Assembly: GCA_037127315.1 (NCBI GenBank)
Contig: JBBBDQ010001687.1
Location: 200,001-264,000 of the forward strand
DNA from: Ascarosepion bandense
Lineage: Eukaryota > Mollusca > Cephalopoda > Sepiida > Sepiidae
Length of the DNA: 64,000 bases
Direction of reading: 5' to 3'
Shown here: piece by piece, positions 22,250 to 32,543 of the stretch
How positions within the stretch are numbered: position 1 is the stretch's first letter
Layout: every line of letters begins with the position of its first letter
The notes under the pieces: generated by a model
Database searches by the model: none
The model's input: only the letters and a program-made list of their open reading frames with translations
Told to the model about the DNA's origin: nothing
Made by a program: the position numbers and the translations under genes

Positions 22250-22718
22250 CAATGGTTCTCAATCCCGGGGTAAATTACCCCAGTAGGGTAATGAGCCCAT
22301 ATTTTGTGAGAAATGGATGTTTGGTTTGGGAAGAGGCAATCAGCTTAATTTCACACTGTGTTAAATTATTAACGAGACAGCATTTCAAGGAAGAATTCCC
22401 CCTACTCCAATATCTCTTTTAAAGTATCTTTCTTTCAAGCCTTGTGGGAAAAGAAATCAAAACCTCTCTACTTTTTAGACACCAGATCATAGAACTGTGA
22501 TCATAGTCAAATTTTGCCTAGATTACCGCTACTATACCCCTGATTATTATAGATTGGTACAATTGTATTGAATAATTTCCATTAACTTTGTTTGCTTTTG
22601 ATGTATGAAAATATAATTACTTCTTTTCCTATATTACGGGTATTTGTTCATTGGGGTAATGGATAATAGTGAAATTGGATTTTGGGGTAATCGCAGCAAA
22701 AAGGTTGGGAACCTATGG
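22250..22718. mobile_element. hAT-type non-autonomous element
   Basis: Terminal repeats CAATGGTTCTCAATCC (left) and GGTTGGGAACCTATGG (right) are inverted near-complements of the hAT type. It splits the left arm of the surrounding TIR transposon: GTATTCTTATCAATTTAG before and TAATACATAAAGTTTCCGAT after correspond to adjacent bases in the 47.9 kb relative. The 8-bp flanks TTTAGTAC and ATTAATAC agree at six positions, consistent with a decayed target duplication. No transposase frame. Confidence 0.7.
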
Positions 22719-22942
22719 ATTAATACATAAAGTTTCCGATTTTCAAGAAAAATTTGGAAAAAATTCAATATTTAAAGATTTTTGGGGAGTGCTCAGTTTC
22801 TCATACAACCTTAAAGTAAATCGATCCTCCATTTTAGAGACACTCGTTTGGAGTTGTTGCCATTTTTCCCCCAAAAAAAATTGTAGAAAATTAATGAAAA
22901 AAAAACGTTCCGGAAATATGTTTTATATGTTTTTATATGTTT

Positions 22943-23522
22943 TTCCCCCTTCAAATTTATCGAAAATAGCATTATTTCTGTGCAAATGTATATGCTGAAC
23001 TCAAATCAACAATTAGTTATTGAAGAAACTTACCTTTTTTTTAATATAAATGTCCATAAAAAAAAAACGAACTATATCTTGCACTCTTTCTCTCCCGTAA
23101 CTCTCACGAAGTCATGTAATTAACTGCAGAATGGCGTTCTACGTAGGCAGCAATTTTGTTTTGAATTTTGGTCGAATTTCGTCCTTTACTAAAACTTCCG
23201 GCGATGTACTTCCGCTAATGAAAGTAATAAGCGTAGAAATACAATAGCGCATTGCTTTCATTCCCGGAAGTACATTGCTGGAAGTTTCAGTAAATGAAGA
23301 AAAATCAACAAAAATTAGTGCACATACGCAGTCCATCATTTTGCAGTTAATTACATGACTTCGTGAGAGTTACGGGAGAGAAAAAGTGCGAGATATAGTT
23401 CGTTTTTTTATGGACATTTAGATAAAAAAGGTAAGTTTCTTCAATAACTAATTGTTGATTTGAGTTCAGCATATACATTTGCACAGAAATAATGCTATTT
23501 TCGATAAATTTGAAGGGGGAAA
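22943..23522. mobile_element. Foldback element, ~580-bp near-palindrome
   Basis: The arms are complementary from the outside (CCCCCTTCAAATTTATCGAA left, TTCGATAAATTTGAAGGGGG right) through ACTTCGTGAGAGTTACGGGAG, into the centre near 23235, where CTTCCGGCGATGTACTTCC faces GGAAGTACATTGCTGGAAG. The arms are about 290 bases. A small minus frame (23139-23339) is a by-product of the arm sequence and matches nothing I know. It sits inside the TIR transposon and may be its interior or a later insertion. Confidence 0.75.
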
Positions 23523-23994
23523 GAGACGGGATTTAAAACGAAAATTTACCAATTTTTTTAGAATAGGAATTATTTTAAAGATGTTCTGTCAATTTCTGTT
23601 TTTTTTTAAATGTTTTACTATGTCATATTTTTTTACAACAGGAATTATTTTAAAGAAACTCTGTCCAAAATATTTTTTCTTAATGTTTCAAATAACTTAT
23701 TTTTCATTGATATGAAGTAGAGATAATTAAAAATTTTCCATGAGTTTTTCGATGTTCAAATTGTAAGCTTCTCTATACATGGTCTCAGCGAGATCAAAGC
23801 TATCCCAACGCGAGTGTTTCCAAAATGGAGGATCGATTTACTATACGGTTGTATGAGAAACTGAGCACCCCCTACAAATAAAAAATAATGAATTTTTTCA
23901 AAAATGTTTTTGATAATCGAAAAATTTAGGGTCTAAATCGATGATACTGCATTGAAAAAATAAAAAAAAAGATAATCAACAAATTTTCATAACT

Positions 23995-24130
23995 GGAAGG
24001 AACAGGCGGATTAATCCCTTTCCCAAGGGTATTTGCGCGTAAGTGAATGCTATGAATTCAGCTGGAATTCGAACTCGGCTCCCCGATTTCTCGTTCCGAG
24101 CCGATATCCAATGCACCACAACGCACATCC
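23995..24130 (-). mobile_element. SINE-A head fragment
   Basis: Minus strand: TGGTGCATTGGATATCGG (A-box region) and CGAGTTCGAATTCCAGC (B-box region), then GAATTCATAGCATTCACTTA and CCTTGGGAAAGGGATTAATC. It ends in the shared ATAACTGGAAGGA. About half the element is present. Confidence 0.75.
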
Positions 24131-24256
24131 ATATATATATATAATAAAAATATAGTTTTATTTTGTGCTATATTTATGGGTAAAAGTGCTCAGTATCAGG
24201 GACAGAGCGTGTGCAAATATAAAAATTGTTATTGAATTCAACATCCATCAGCGACA

Positions 24257-24318
24257 GTCTGTTTCATGCTTAAACACAATCTTCTTGCCTGATGAATGCG
24301 TTTAAGCATGAAACAGAC
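24257..24318 (+). ncRNA. Hammerhead-like core inside a 19-bp inverted repeat
   Basis: Intact core CTGATGA (24289-24295), perfect stem II ATGC/GCAT (24296-24309), then GAAAC (24310-24314). The arms GTCTGTTTCATGCTTAAAC (24257-24275) and GTTTAAGCATGAAACAGAC (24300-24318) are exact complements, so the RNA could switch between a long hairpin and a hammerhead. A stem III partner TCTGT lies at 24355-24361. Stem I is unclear. It sits about 160 bases before a PLE fragment in the same orientation. Confidence 0.5.
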
Positions 24319-24479
24319 TTCCCACTTTTTTATATATTGTGTATTTGAGCAGCAATCTGTTTTATGTCGGTTTCATTAAAAATGACAGACAAGGTATTAT
24401 GGTTAACTTTTTTACGTAATTTTTCATGTAATCTTGTGATTTTTTTTTTCAGAAAAAATTATATATATATATATATATA

Positions 24480-24830
24480 TATATTATATCTCCAGAGAAC
24501 CAATATTATTTACGAATTTACATGTCCTTTGAAGAACTATGTTCTTGATCAATCCAAATTCGTAAATAATTACATTGGACACACTACCACGCAGCTGACA
24601 ACAAGATTCACGTTGTACTTCTCAAAGCATAGTTCAATTTGATCACATTTAAACACACACTGAGACCCATCAAAGTCCATCCGTAAAATACAAACATAAT
24701 AACATCATCCACATGCAAAAAAGGCAAAAGAATAATGAAAGGATTATTAATAAAGAGAAAGAATTCAACACTTAATAATATCAACTACGAACACTGCAAC
24801 AACGAGCTGACCGTGTTCGGAATATATTAC
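24480..24830 (+). mobile_element. Penelope-like element, GIY-YIG C-terminus
   Basis: Plus strand encodes TNIIYEFTCPLKNYVLDQS, then NNYIGHTTTQLTTRFTLYFS, the zinc-finger-like approach and GIY-YIG catalytic start of a PLE endonuclease. After frameshifts it continues with LIKRKNSTLNNINYEHCNNE, the usual carboxy end. Degenerate; no reverse transcriptase core. Confidence 0.75.
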
Positions 24831-24954
24831 ACACATACATGAACACTCCACATATTCAGTCACACGTAAAATAAAATTCATCCTCGATAATGGCGAAAAG
24901 TATCGCCGAAAACACTCGGAAAAACAAAACATTATAAAACAGTTACCACTTCCG

Positions 24955-25190
24955 CAATTTATGCATTACTCTTCAGCAATGAATTGCTTTCTTTCAGTGA
25001 CTGGCATGTGTATACGCCACTTATATACAACACGCTAAAATTTTCTCCTCGCAGATTACATAGGCCTATGGCTTAGGCGTTAGCGACTCCGAGTGACACC
25101 AAGTCGGTCGACTTTCGATTCCGGCCAGAAGCAAGTGGATGTCTAGCTACACTGATGACCTGTGAAACAGACTTGTATGTGGATGACGAA
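24955..25190 (+). mobile_element. tRNA-derived SINE, family B2
   Basis: Close relative of the copy at 15480-15765: TATACGCCACTTATATACAACACG, CTATGGCTTAGGCGTTAGCG (A-box region), GACTTTCGATTCCGGCC (B-box region), then AGCAAGTGGATG and ACAGACTTGTATGTGGATGA. It ends in (TA)n, as SINE-B copies do. Confidence 0.75.
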
Positions 25191-25214
25191 TATATATATA
25201 TATATATTGTTAAC

Positions 25215-25524
25215 TAGTTTTTGGTCATAATTAGACCAGCATGATTAATGCAGGGAAGTTTAATATTTAACAAACTAATCAGGAGATTCATGCTGACTTC
25301 GAAGTTTCATGGGGAGGGCGTCTGGGCTAGTTTTTGATCTTCGAAGTTGTCATGAACCTGCTCAGTTAATTGACAGACTTCTCTGCATTAATCCTAATAA
25401 CGCTTTATCTCTACCCCAATAACGAGTACTTTAATACCCCCCAAAAATCTTGCTTGTCAAAATACCTTTGACAAAAAGTACTAAAAACAAAACAAAAATC
25501 TTGTTGCTAAACATTATCACACCT

Positions 25525-25580
<56 letters not shown>

Positions 25581-25700
25581 CATGCAGTGTAGGTATAAAA
25601 GAATCCAAAAAATTATCCTGTACATACAGTGGTAGGATAACTCTCTAAGAGAGCTCTAAACATATATGCATATCAATACATATAGAGCAAATATAAGAAA
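25215..25700. other. Spacer with (TA)n
   Basis: No gene. TTAATCATGCTG and CAGCATGAATC flank a near-palindromic stretch around 25230-25300. (TA)n of about 48 bases lies at 25531-25577. Confidence 0.55.
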
Positions 25701-25865
25701 AATTAAGGCAGACACGTTATTTTCATGGTAAATCGGAAGTGTAGGCCTATTTCAGGCGAACCATCATCGGCTTCCTTCTTTATTGTACAAAATATTTGTA
25801 CAATAAAGACGACAGCTGATGATGGTTCGCTTGAAATAGGCACGTGTCTGCCATAATTTTTCTTA
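25690..25865. ncRNA. Inverted pair of hammerhead-like cores
   Basis: The minus copy (25775 to 25735) reads GGAAG, CCGATGA (one change from CTGATGA), TTCG loop, CCTGAA, ATAGGCCTAC, A, CTTCC. The plus copy (25812-25845) reads CTGATGA, TGGTTCGCTTGAAA, TAGGC. They face each other around a TTGTACAA centre, and both ends run into AAGAAAAATTA/TAATTTTTCTTAT. The whole 170 bases is one palindromic unit. Confidence 0.5.
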
Positions 25866-25874
25866 TATATATAT

Positions 25875-26110
25875 ATAGTCATCTGCAGACAGATCTGTTT
25901 CGCTGTATCACAGCTCATCAGTACGGTTAGACTCCGGTTGCTTTTAACCCAAGATTGAAACCCAACCGAACTGGCGTCAGTAGGCGATTCTACCTCTGAG
26001 CTATGGGCGCTCGGTAGAAGGAGGCAGACTTTTTAGCGTGTATATTATCATCATACACGCCCAATAGCTAAGAGTGTTCTAATTCATTGATGAATGAACG
26101 ATGCGTATAT
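25875..26110 (-). mobile_element. tRNA-derived SINE, family B
   Basis: Minus strand: ATAGCTCAGAGGTAGAATCG (A box), CGGTTGGGTTTCAATCTTGG (B box), AGCTGTGATACAGCGAAACA and GATCTGTCTGCAGATGACTA, ending in (TA)n. It is a well-preserved full-length copy. Confidence 0.8.
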
Positions 26111-26124
26111 ATATATATATACTC

Positions 26125-26527
26125 AGTTATAATCTGAGATTAAGGACAGAATGGTTAAATAAAATAAAGACAAGAGGAAAACTGTATTTTAAATCGCCTA
26201 CGCGTTTCGTCCTGTGATGGACTTTATCAAGGCAAAAAGACGAAATGAGCTTTATTCCAAATTACGTATCTATAAACAAACAGTGTTGGTAACCACAAAG
26301 ATGCTCACAAATCATTTCAAAAGATCAACAGAATATTTTAGTTTTAGAATTCCTTTATGTGTAGTGCAAAGTCACAAGATATTAAAATGAAGGGAATTCA
26401 ACCGTTTCTTTGAAACTTTTTATTATGTATGTTAGTCTGTTTTAGAATTTCTTCATGTGTAGTGCAAAGTCACAAGATGTTAAAATGAAGGGAATTCGAC
26501 TGTTTTCTTTGAAATGTTTATTATATA

Positions 26528-26530
<3 letters not shown>
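26125..26530 (-). mobile_element. Second copy of the hammerhead-like small element
   Basis: Inverted relative of 1690-1978, with internal duplication of the GTGTAGTGCAAAGTCACAAG block. The ribozyme-like part (26235 to 26194, minus) has stem I TTGCC/GGCGA, TTGATAA, stem II GTCC/GGAC, GAA, ACGCGT and A. It differs from the hammerhead core at two positions but keeps all pairings. Confidence 0.5.
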
Positions 26531-26569
<39 letters not shown>

Positions 26570-26700
26570 GAGTAGAGTTGAGTTCATTACATTTACTTAC
26601 GTGCTGACACTTTTAGGAAATCTGTGAATCCATCCTCACTAGCTATATAAACATTCGTTTACACCTGGCTTCTCATAAAGAGCTATGAAAATAGATCTAC
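26527..26700 (+). mobile_element. (TA)n and diverged SINE-A fragment
   Basis: After a (TA)n of about 38 bases, GAGTTGAGTTCATTACATTT, ACTTACGTGCTGACA and TTTTAGGAAA line up with the SINE-A segment that follows its B box. Confidence 0.45.
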
Positions 26701-27020
26701 TTAGTTCTTCCGGTATGTCAAATATGCCGTAGAAAATGAATCAAACAGCCAAGCAACTGAAAATAAAAAAAATTATATTATTTTCCTAACTCCTCATAGT
26801 TATGAGTAGGAGGAATAGATTTCATAACTTAGATGTTTCAATGTAGACCTACAGGTTTGAGCAAGTTTTGAGACTTATTGTTCGAATCAGGAAGATAAGG
26901 ATTGTCAGTGGTTAGGACAGAGTGAAAACATGACTGACAGAATTAAAATAAGTCATGTATGATGGAAAATATTTTATATTAATTGTTGAAGTATTTTAAA
27001 TATTTATCTCCATTTGAACG
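26700..27020. other. AT-rich spacer
   Basis: No supported feature. Confidence 0.45.
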
Positions 27021-27023
27021 GAT

Positions 27024-27741
27024 CCAAACATATTTATAAATGGAACTTTGTCGTTGTGTGTGTGTGTGTGTGTGTGTGTAAGTTCGTTAGCTATAGACTT
27101 CGAAATGGCTGAACCGATTTTCTTGAAAATTTACACAGTTGTACTATAAGCGTCTACAAGCGTTCTTAGCAAGGTTTTGTGTCGCGATACCCCCAATAAA
27201 TATCGAAAATCGATAATCGAAAAAATCGGGTTATAGAAGGAGTGGTCCGATTTTAATCCAATTTCATGCACTCATAGACATAAGAAACGTTATTCAGAAG
27301 TTTCAAGGTTGCAGTTCTTACAATAGTGCAGAAAATCGATAATATATATATAAAAGGCAAGGTGTTTGTGTGTGTGTCTGTTTATCTGCCGGTATATCTG
27401 TATTTTTTTCAGCCCTTTTATTTTAGTTTTTGCTTCGGGTTTGGCTCTAAGTAGGCATAATTGTAGTTCTTAGTCTCAGCCATGATACCATTTACACAGA
27501 GGACTTATTTAGCCTTCAAAATTCAGTTTACAATGAAAAATCTTATATGATATCGACAGCAGGAAATCAAAATTTGACTTACATCCATTCATTTTTCTTT
27601 CAGTCTACGGTTTCGCTTTACCTGGAAACAACTATTGCTTTTTAGTCTTTCGTGCCAATGTCCAAAGGGTCTGAACTCCAGGACCATGGATTAGTTTTAA
27701 AGCTTTCATTACATCCGAGCAACGCCGGGCTTTACTGCTAG
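27024..27741 (+). mobile_element. Non-autonomous Helitron, composite
   Basis: It starts with the ATTTATAAATGGAACTTTGT module (a few 5' bases missing), then ATGGCTGAACCGATTTTCTT. A second module (TATATAAAAGGCAAGGTG) lies at about 27345. It ends GAGCAACGCCGGGC, TTTACTG, CTAG before a T. Same 3' half as the copies at 30.5, 34.9 and 59.8 kb. Confidence 0.8.
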
Positions 27742-27744
27742 TAT

Positions 27745-28028
27745 TTATATAATTTGGTAAATGTTTATAATTTTATGAATAAAAATTGTTTTCATTTCTT
27801 TATAAATTGCTGAATGATAACTATCACATTACATTAGTTCCCATTTTAGTAAGTTTTAGAATGTTGCAAATGATTCTTGTAAATAAACAATCTAATAAAG
27901 TGTTTAATATTTTTGTTGTAAATTCTCAAGGACTAAAAAAAGAATGTATAAATTCACTTTCATCGTATGTTTACGTTTTACAATTCTAATATTCTAATAT
28001 TCTAATATTCGCTTTTTAAAAGAATAAT
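27745..28028. other. AT-rich spacer
   Basis: A 67-codon frame (27786-27989) has no motif and low complexity. Not called as a gene. The end contains a triple TAATATTC repeat. Confidence 0.45.
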
Positions 28029-28029
28029 A

Positions 28030-28235
28030 AATATTGCTGAAGAGTGACAGTTAAGTGCTATATGTGATACACGCTTAGGGCGATCATGTCTCGAAAAGAG
28101 GCATGACTGACTGAGCAGAAGATTATCCGGCTGCAGGTTGCCATTGTTTTCTGTAGTAGACTGGTTGCCAGCCAAGGATATAAAACCCAATTTGTACGTT
28201 TCGGCCGTTGTACTCTCCAGCCTTATTCAGGTGCT
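28030..28235 (-). mobile_element. SINE-A tail fragment with hammerhead-like motif
   Basis: 28030-28185 is a diverged SINE-A 3' body (CAGTTAAGTGCTAT, GGGCGATCATGTCTCGAAAAG, CTGGTTGCCAGCCAAGG). It joins a minus-strand motif at 28235-28192: CCTGAATAAGGC, a 15-base loop, GGCCGAAACGTA. That is hammerhead-like with one core change. Confidence 0.5.
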
Positions 28236-28440
28236 AGGAATTTCGAACCGAGCCCATTATTACAATCACTGGGGTACATCATTCTCATTCCTTGCATAGA
28301 GTCACTTTTGGTAGTCATGGGTTATCTCTCTCTCTCTCTAACCCTCTAAATGACTTGTTCTCCACAGCTGTAGCCTGGTATTGAACTCACAACTTTTGGG
28401 TCAAGTCATAAAAACTAACCAAGATCTATATCCTTGTACG
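28235..28440. other. Spacer
   Basis: Short (TC)n near 28328; otherwise nothing recognised. Confidence 0.45.
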
Positions 28441-28860
28441 AGGCTCATTCAACAAATAAAGTGAATTTTTCGGTATAAGGACATCTACGAAGGTCATTCA
28501 ATAAATAAGGTGAATGTTTCGGTATAAGGACTTCTACGAGGGGCATTCAATGAATGAGGTGAATTTTTCGGTATAAGGACTTCTACGACCGAAAAATTCA
28601 CCTTATTTATTGAATGACCCTCGTAGAAGTCTTTATACCGAAACATTCACCTTATTTATTGAATGACCCTCGTACGTTCTCCAAAAGAGGAGTTTGATTT
28701 CAGTCGATTTCGAAACACTGTGAGTGTTTCATCTGTAGACAATTTGAGGAACAAGGCCACTACATTCAAGTTTATTACCGAACTGCTATGTATGGGAAAG
28801 AAACCCTCGAATCAATTTCACAAATTGACGAGGTCTTCTCTGCTATTGGGGTGACAATAT
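28440..28860. mobile_element. Mariner-like terminal repeats in a tandem and inverted cluster
   Basis: The block TACGAGG.CATTCAATAAAT followed by AAGGTGAATTTTTCGGTATA occurs three times in direct order (28437, 28488, 28535) and twice inverted (28590, 28640). The sequence resembles mariner ends that begin ACGAGGG. After the inverted pair, a short frame (28663-28854) contains FKFITELLCMGKKPSNQFHK, vaguely like a mariner N-terminal helix-turn-helix. Remnant only. Confidence 0.5.
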
Positions 28861-28944
28861 CCATTGGGAATCTTCTCGGCAGGCGGCATGCTAAACCCTT
28901 ACAGCTGGCTAGAGATATCAATGTAATATTCTCTCTAGAATCTA

Positions 28945-29570
28945 TCTTCAGTTGAGTGCCATACGTGATACACGCTTTGGACGATCATGTCTCGAAAGAG
29001 ACATGACTGACTGGGCAGAAGATTATCCCGCGGTAGCTTGCCATTGTTTTCTGCAGTAGAGTGGTTGCCAGCAAAGGCTATAGAACCCAATCTGTCCTGT
29101 TTTTTAACCCATAACTGGAAAGAGACGAGATAGATTATATTACATTATTATATTAGATATAATTAGTGGGAGATCAGTTTATGACTTCATAACAATAGAC
29201 AACCGATCCTCCACTTTATGCCCAGGAGATGTTTTGATTATGTTTCCAACTATTATATTCAATCAGTCAGTTAAGTGTTATATGATGTGATACACACTTG
29301 GGCGATCATGTCTTGAAAGAGTTTTAGGGACTGACTGGGCAGAAGATTATCCTGCAGTAGGTTGACTGGTTGCCAACCAAGGTTACAGAATCCAATCTGT
29401 ACTGCTATTTAATTCATAGGTGGAGGGAGAAGAGACTGATTAATACTTTTCCCAAAGGTATTTTTGCGGAAGTGAATGAATTCAACGAATTCAACTGGAA
29501 TTTGAACTTGACTCTCTGATTTCTTGTTCCGAGCCGATATCTACTGTACCACCCACGCACATCCTTGCTA
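28945..29570 (-). mobile_element. SINE-A-derived dimer: one satellite-type unit plus a full SINE-A
   Basis: 28953-29270 is a diverged copy of the 318-base unit that forms the array at 38977-40250, including GTGGGAGATCAGTTTATGAC facing CGATCCTCCACTTT. It is followed directly by a SINE-A (29272-29570) that runs to the tRNA-like head on the right. This is the same order as at 38.9-40.5 kb. Confidence 0.7.
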
Positions 29571-30185
29571 AGAGCTATAAGGGATGGGAAGTTGTGGATG
29601 GCTATTATTAAATGCGATAAACATTTATCTTAACCGGGTTTTTTCCTTGAATACGTTAAATAAATTTCTAAGTATATCCCGTGACTGAGGATATGGGCTA
29701 TAAAACTGCTGAATCATTGTTTTTTTGTACGGGTTATCTTGGAGTGACGCCTCCAATCAAGTGAGTAGCGTGCATCATGGACGCAAATGGCTTATCTACG
29801 AAAAACGACTGAATACATGGAAATAGCAGGCTCACCAAGAAGGCAAAGTTCGGCTGAAGAAAATGTTGATAAAACTATAGATGTGTAAGCAAAAAAATAA
29901 AATAAAAAATCCCTGTTGCAGACGTCTGCTCAGGCGAAGTTGTGTTCGTTCAATCATCACAAAAACAGTTTATACTGCATCTTTGCTGAGCAAACCATAG
30001 TTACAGTTTCTTGGAGATAACGTATAACCAGGCATGATCAGCAATTTATATGCTCGGTTATAATGAATTGTAACTTTATGCCAGTACAATCGATCGATAT
30101 ATTCGAAACAATTCCGTTTAGCCAGGTTCCCTCAATGGGTATGGGTGAAACTGTGTATATGCTTTTTTTTTTTTTTTTTATATAG
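29570..30185. other. Unassigned spacer
   Basis: No ORF or repeat motif recognised. A T-run lies at 30163-30179. Confidence 0.45.
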
Positions 30186-30189
30186 GGAT

Positions 30190-30420
30190 CTCCGAACTGG
30201 AGAAAGGTGAACTTATTGATAGCGGCTCAGATTGGGAAATCGGAAAGGCGAATTTGGATTCCAGTCGAGTTCATTACATTCACTTAAGAGCTAATACCTT
30301 TTGGAAAGGCATGAATCCATCTCTCATGGGCAAAAAGCAGGGCAGAGACATAAATGGTCGAGGAAAAGGACACCTCTGAACTATAAAAACTGCGGATGGT
30401 CGTTTGGAGACCATTTGGTT
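30190..30420 (+). mobile_element. Diverged SINE-A
   Basis: TTGATAGCGGCTCAGATTGG, ATTTGGATTCCAGTCGAGTT, CATTACATTCACTTAAGAGC and ATACCTTTTGGAAAGG align in order with the head and early body of SINE-A. An old copy. Confidence 0.5.
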
Positions 30421-30441
30421 TTTTATGCTACCAATTCTCTG

Positions 30442-30478
<37 letters not shown>

Positions 30479-30493
30479 CTATATATATATATA

Positions 30494-31232
30494 TAAACTT
30501 ATTTATAAATGGAACTTCGTCTGTGTGCATGTGTGTCTGTGTGTGTGTGTGTGTGTGTGTCCGTTACCTATAGACTCCGAAATGGCTGAACCGATTTTCT
30601 TAAATATTTACAAAGTTGTGCTATGAGCGTCTGCGTGTGTTCTTAGCTAGGTTTTGTGTCGAGATACCCCCGATAAATATCGAAAATCGATAATCGAAAA
30701 AATCGGGTTATAGAAGGAGTGGTTCGATTTTAATCAAATTTCATACACTCATAAACAAAGACATAAGAAACGATATTCAGAAGTTTCAAGGTTGCAGTTC
30801 TTACAATAGTACAGAAAACCGATAATATATATATATATATATATATAAGGCAAGACGTTTGTGTGAGTGTGCGTCTGTTTATCTGCCTGTATGTCTGTAT
30901 TTTTTTCAGCCCTTTTATTTTAGTTTTTGCTTCGGGTTTGGCTCTAAGTAGGTATAATTGTAGTTCTTAGTCTCAGCCATGATACCATTTACTCAGAGGA
31001 CTTATTTAGCCTTCAAAATTCAGTTTACGACGAAAAAACTTATTTGATATTGATACTAGGAAATCAAAATTTGACTTACATCCATTTTCTTTCAGTCTAC
31101 AGTTTTGCTTTAACTGGAAACAACTACTGCTTTTTAGTCTTTCGTGCCAACGTCCAAAGAGTCTGAGTTCCATGACCATGGATTAGTTTTAAAGCTTTCA
31201 TTACAACCGAGCAACGCCGGGCTATACTGCTA

Positions 31233-31233
<1 letters not shown>
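30494..31233 (+). mobile_element. Non-autonomous Helitron, composite
   Basis: It opens with AAACTTATTTATAAATGGAA, a (TG)n run, ATGGCTGAACCGATTTTCTT, the TCGAAAATCGATAATCGAAA block, the internal TATATAAGGCAAGACG module near 30838, and the shared body. It ends GAGCAACGCCGGGC, TATACTG, CTAG before T. The poly-YI/poly-CV ORFs at 30301-30626 are microsatellite artefacts. Confidence 0.8.
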
Positions 31234-31293
<60 letters not shown>

Positions 31294-31424
31294 GCGATAG
31301 GTAAATTGTCGCGTCGCAATTATTTTATTATTTCAAATATTCTTTCGGCTGAGTCTGAGCTCCAGGATCATGGATTAGTTTTAAAGCTTTCATTACACCT
31401 GAGCAACGCCGGGCTATACGGCTA

Positions 31425-31465
<41 letters not shown>
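31234..31465 (+). mobile_element. (TA)n and short Helitron-type 3' end
   Basis: (TA)n (31234-31288) is followed by AAGGTGCGATAGGTAAATTGT, then TGAGTCTGAGCTCC and the terminal GAGCAACGCCGGGC..CTAG (31422-31425). The 140-base organisation equals the inverted copy at 20991-21135. A second (TA)n follows to 31465. Confidence 0.65.
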
Positions 31466-31467
<2 letters not shown>

Positions 31468-31735
31468 CTTTAAATTTTCTTTTCAAAGATTGAGTTTGAA
31501 TCCATTTTCCTTCTCTTTTCCCTACCATCTGAAACATTGTCTCGACGCCTGTTTTCTAACATAATCTTCCCTTTCCCTCTCTTTTTTAACCCTTCCCCAC
31601 ATCCATTTTCAGGCTTATTTCTTTTCTTTTCTTTCTTCTTAAGTGAACTTCCAGTAAGTAAAAATCTTTTTGAATTTTTCCATGATAATAAAAAGCGGAC
31701 ATACTTCGCATAAATGATCAGACGACACATGGAAT
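31465..31735. other. Pyrimidine-rich spacer
   Basis: CT-rich DNA. The minus-strand lysine-rich frames are compositional artefacts. Confidence 0.5.
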
Positions 31736-31920
31736 TTTTCGAAGTTTTATAATAAATGTGACGCCAATTCGGTCGGGTTTCAATCCTGGGTAAAAAGCAA
31801 TCGGCTATCTAACCGTACTGATGCGCTGTGATACAGCGAAACAGATCTGTCTGCGGATGACTATTTACGCCCCCACACCCTGATTGAACACTCTGGAAGA
31901 ATGGTAGACTTAGATTTGTT
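31735..31920 (+). mobile_element. SINE-B body and dimer junction
   Basis: GGTCGGGTTTCAATCCTGGG (B box) to AGATCTGTCTGCGGATGACT is the 3' part of SINE-B. It continues with CACCCTGATTGAACACTCTG and GAAGAATGGTAGACTT, the sequence found at the 5' side of SINE-B copies at 58.4 and 62.3 kb. This is therefore a tail-to-head junction of a dimer whose second unit is cut off. Confidence 0.65.
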
Positions 31921-32417
31921 TTTTTGTTTTTTTTGGTGGGGGGTGTTAGAGGGGTTGGTCTGTATTTTGAGTTCTGTTGACCTTTTTAAGGTCTTAGGGT
32001 TAAGTGTTTGTTTGTGGCTGAGTTCAGGATAGGTTAATCTATTAATCTTGTGATCAAATAAAAACAAATCTAACACAAATAAACTGGCTTTGCAACTAGA
32101 TAATTCTCATTTCTAAAAAATCACCACAACATAATGTCAACAACATAATGGGCTGGCTTCGAAACATGAAAATTTTTGTGTAGTGATACTATGAATTTAC
32201 AAACATTGTAACAACCATTACAGTATAACGCTCTACATTTGTATCGAGCACTCTTTATAAAAGTAAATGCATGAACAAAAGGCTAATAAACCTACGAGTT
32301 CAACAACTTAGTTACAATATATATATATAGTAATATTAACACATTTGTTCGTATTATTCCTAATAAATCTATCTGTGAATGACATGTTGTGAAATCTGCC
32401 TTTCTCTGACATAAAGT

Positions 32418-32460
<43 letters not shown>
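31920..32460. other. Spacer with (TA)n
   Basis: T-rich and otherwise featureless. (TA)n at 32421-32457. Confidence 0.5.
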
Positions 32461-32461
<1 letters not shown>

Positions 32462-32543
32462 GTGAGAAGCCGTGAATGTTTTCTTTAAAATATATATTTA
32501 TTGTTTGGTATTCATACAGGTTATGGAGTATTAATTTGTCATG

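Larger units (their letters stand above)
22150..23998. mobile_element. Long-TIR DNA transposon, nested with other elements
   Basis: The left arm (CATTACCACCACCTGTAAAT, TTGTTGATTATCA, then after an insertion TTTTTGGGGAGTGCTCAGTT, TCTCATACAACC, ATCGATCCTCCATTTT) is inverted at 23815-23998 (AAAATGGAGGATCGATTTAC, GGTTGTATGAGAAACTGAGC, GATAATCAACAAATTT). The arms are about 200 bases each. The outermost right end is cut by a SINE-A copy. A relative lies at 47761-48455. No transposase is visible. The superfamily cannot be named from the sequence. Confidence 0.7.
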
